From Segatella copri (GTDB lineage Bacteria > Bacteroidota > Bacteroidia > Bacteroidales > Bacteroidaceae), in NCBI RefSeq assembly GCF_009495355.1, contig NZ_VZAD01000057.1:41462-105461 (forward strand): 64,000 nucleotides of DNA. Direction: 5' to 3'. This document shows, one piece after another, positions 63,330 to 64,000 of the stretch. The position numbers and the translations under genes were made by a program. Within the stretch, counting starts at the first letter, position 1, and each line of letters opens with the position of its first letter. The notes beneath the pieces were generated by a model that made no database searches, was not told the origin of the DNA, and worked only from the letters and a program-made list of their open reading frames with translations.

Positions 63330-63737
63330 TTATATAACCATTAGCAATTGTAAAAGACTTTTTAAGATACCCTTATTTTTCTCATCGTTGTATACTTTAA
63401 GTATTTTTTTATTTATAATATATTCTTTTAATTTCTTTCTATAGAAAGGATGGGATAGTAAAATCCATAGTTCTTGATCAATAAATGCATATTGGGTGTT
63501 TCTTTCAAGCCATGCCCTATTAGGAGATTCTGTCTTTAATTCTGAATTGGTCCAAGCTAAATGCCAGAAATTATCCGATTTTAAGAAATAATAAGGATAT
63601 TGTAAACAGGTAAGATTTAATTGATGAGCCTTAATGAAATATTCTCCAAATAGTCCCTTATATATAGGCTCTATTTCTTCATAAGTAAATTGATTGATTT
63701 TTTTCCCATCTTCTATTAATTTAATAGTAGCCTTCAC
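63330..63737 (-). CDS. Hypothetical protein
   Basis: A 135-residue soluble protein starting MKATIKLIEDGKKINQFTYE, with aromatic-rich middle (LQYPYYFLKSDNFWHLAWTN) and a basic C-terminus. No family recognised, no signal peptide. It stands alone in AT-rich DNA. The flanking stretches 63154-63329 and 63738-64000 show no further gene. Confidence 0.5.
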   Translation of the reverse strand: MKATIKLIEDGKKINQFTYEEIEPIYKGLFGEYFIKAHQLNLTCLQYPYYFLKSDNFWHLAWTNSELKTESPNRAWLERNTQYAFIDQELWILLSHPFYRKKLKEYIINKKILKVYNDEKNKGILKSLLQLLMVI

Positions 63738-64000
63738 CGTTTGTTTCTGTTTATGCTTGGTAGAATCGAAAAGTTGGTGGGGTTCATCAGATGAAGGTCA
63801 CCAAATTTAAATGTCTTGAAAACAAAGACTTGCAAGACAGATGTTGTGACATGTTTTTATGAAAAGGGGCTAAGCTACAAGTCGGGAAGTAATCAAATCT
63901 TAATTCCTCAAATCCGCAGCCAATCCGTTTACTCGAACCGATTTGATTGTTACGCGTGCATGAGGCATCAGATTGAGGCTAATGAAGCCTTAGTAATGCC

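Noticed and set aside
63738..64000. Possible gene or tRNA at the right edge
   Set aside because: Only a 23-codon frame (from about 63793) is open and no tRNA fold is visible; nothing can be supported.

Overview
The window looks like chromosomal DNA of a gut Bacteroidales, most likely Prevotella/Segatella. The evidence is the gene content (Na+-NQR operon, DcuB/asparaginase/porin cluster, two-gene carAB beside a PurF-like gene, TamB-like AsmA protein, Bacteroidota tyrosine integrase and MobV relaxase). The promoters also fit: many genes are preceded by the Bacteroidota -7 element TAnnTTTG, sometimes with a TTTG about 20 bp upstream, rather than by sigma70 boxes. No rRNA, tRNA or CRISPR array was found.

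Positions 1 to about 37.5 kb are ordinary core genome: end of a sodium/solute symporter, an M13 peptidase, dcuB-ansB-porin (aspartate/asparagine and C4-dicarboxylate use for fumarate respiration), a large tamB-like gene, nqrABCDEF, queH, fhs, a low-molecular-weight phosphatase, terC, RNase G, a tiny basic ribosomal-type protein, HU, a TPM/LemA pair separated by a five-copy 23-bp minisatellite, pyruvate kinase, a Wza-like lipoprotein, glmS, and purF-like-carA-carB.

From 37.4 to 45.0 kb lies an accessory block built at the 3' end of carB. The carB 3' end and its terminator occur three times (native, 38.5 kb, 44.7 kb). The copies bracket a HigBA-like toxin-antitoxin pair and an AT-rich module: a kinase-like protein, a structured-RNA candidate, four small unknown proteins (three secreted), and a GIY-YIG nuclease carrying eight DNA-binding-type repeats. 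The nuclease gene is followed after 10 bp by a carB fragment. The right-hand copy is a collapsed duplicate with two short-repeat deletions. This looks like a homing-type cassette that uses carB as its address. To its right are a broken HepT/MntA pair, a DUF1810 protein, a lipoprotein and an insertion-sequence remnant.

From about 47.8 to 61.2 kb is an NBU-like mobilizable element: multi-HTH regulator, tyrosine integrase, HTH excisionase-like protein, DUF3987 protein, primase-like protein preceded by a striking iterated inverted repeat, and MobV relaxase. Its cargo is a His-Xaa-Ser radical-SAM peptide modification cluster with two different precursors, plus an Abi_2/AbiF HEPN protein preceded by its own promoter and hairpin RNA. 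The last 3 kb hold an HD hydrolase, a Bcp peroxiredoxin, a YoeB-type toxin gene with an internal stop codon and its antitoxin, and a hypothetical gene.
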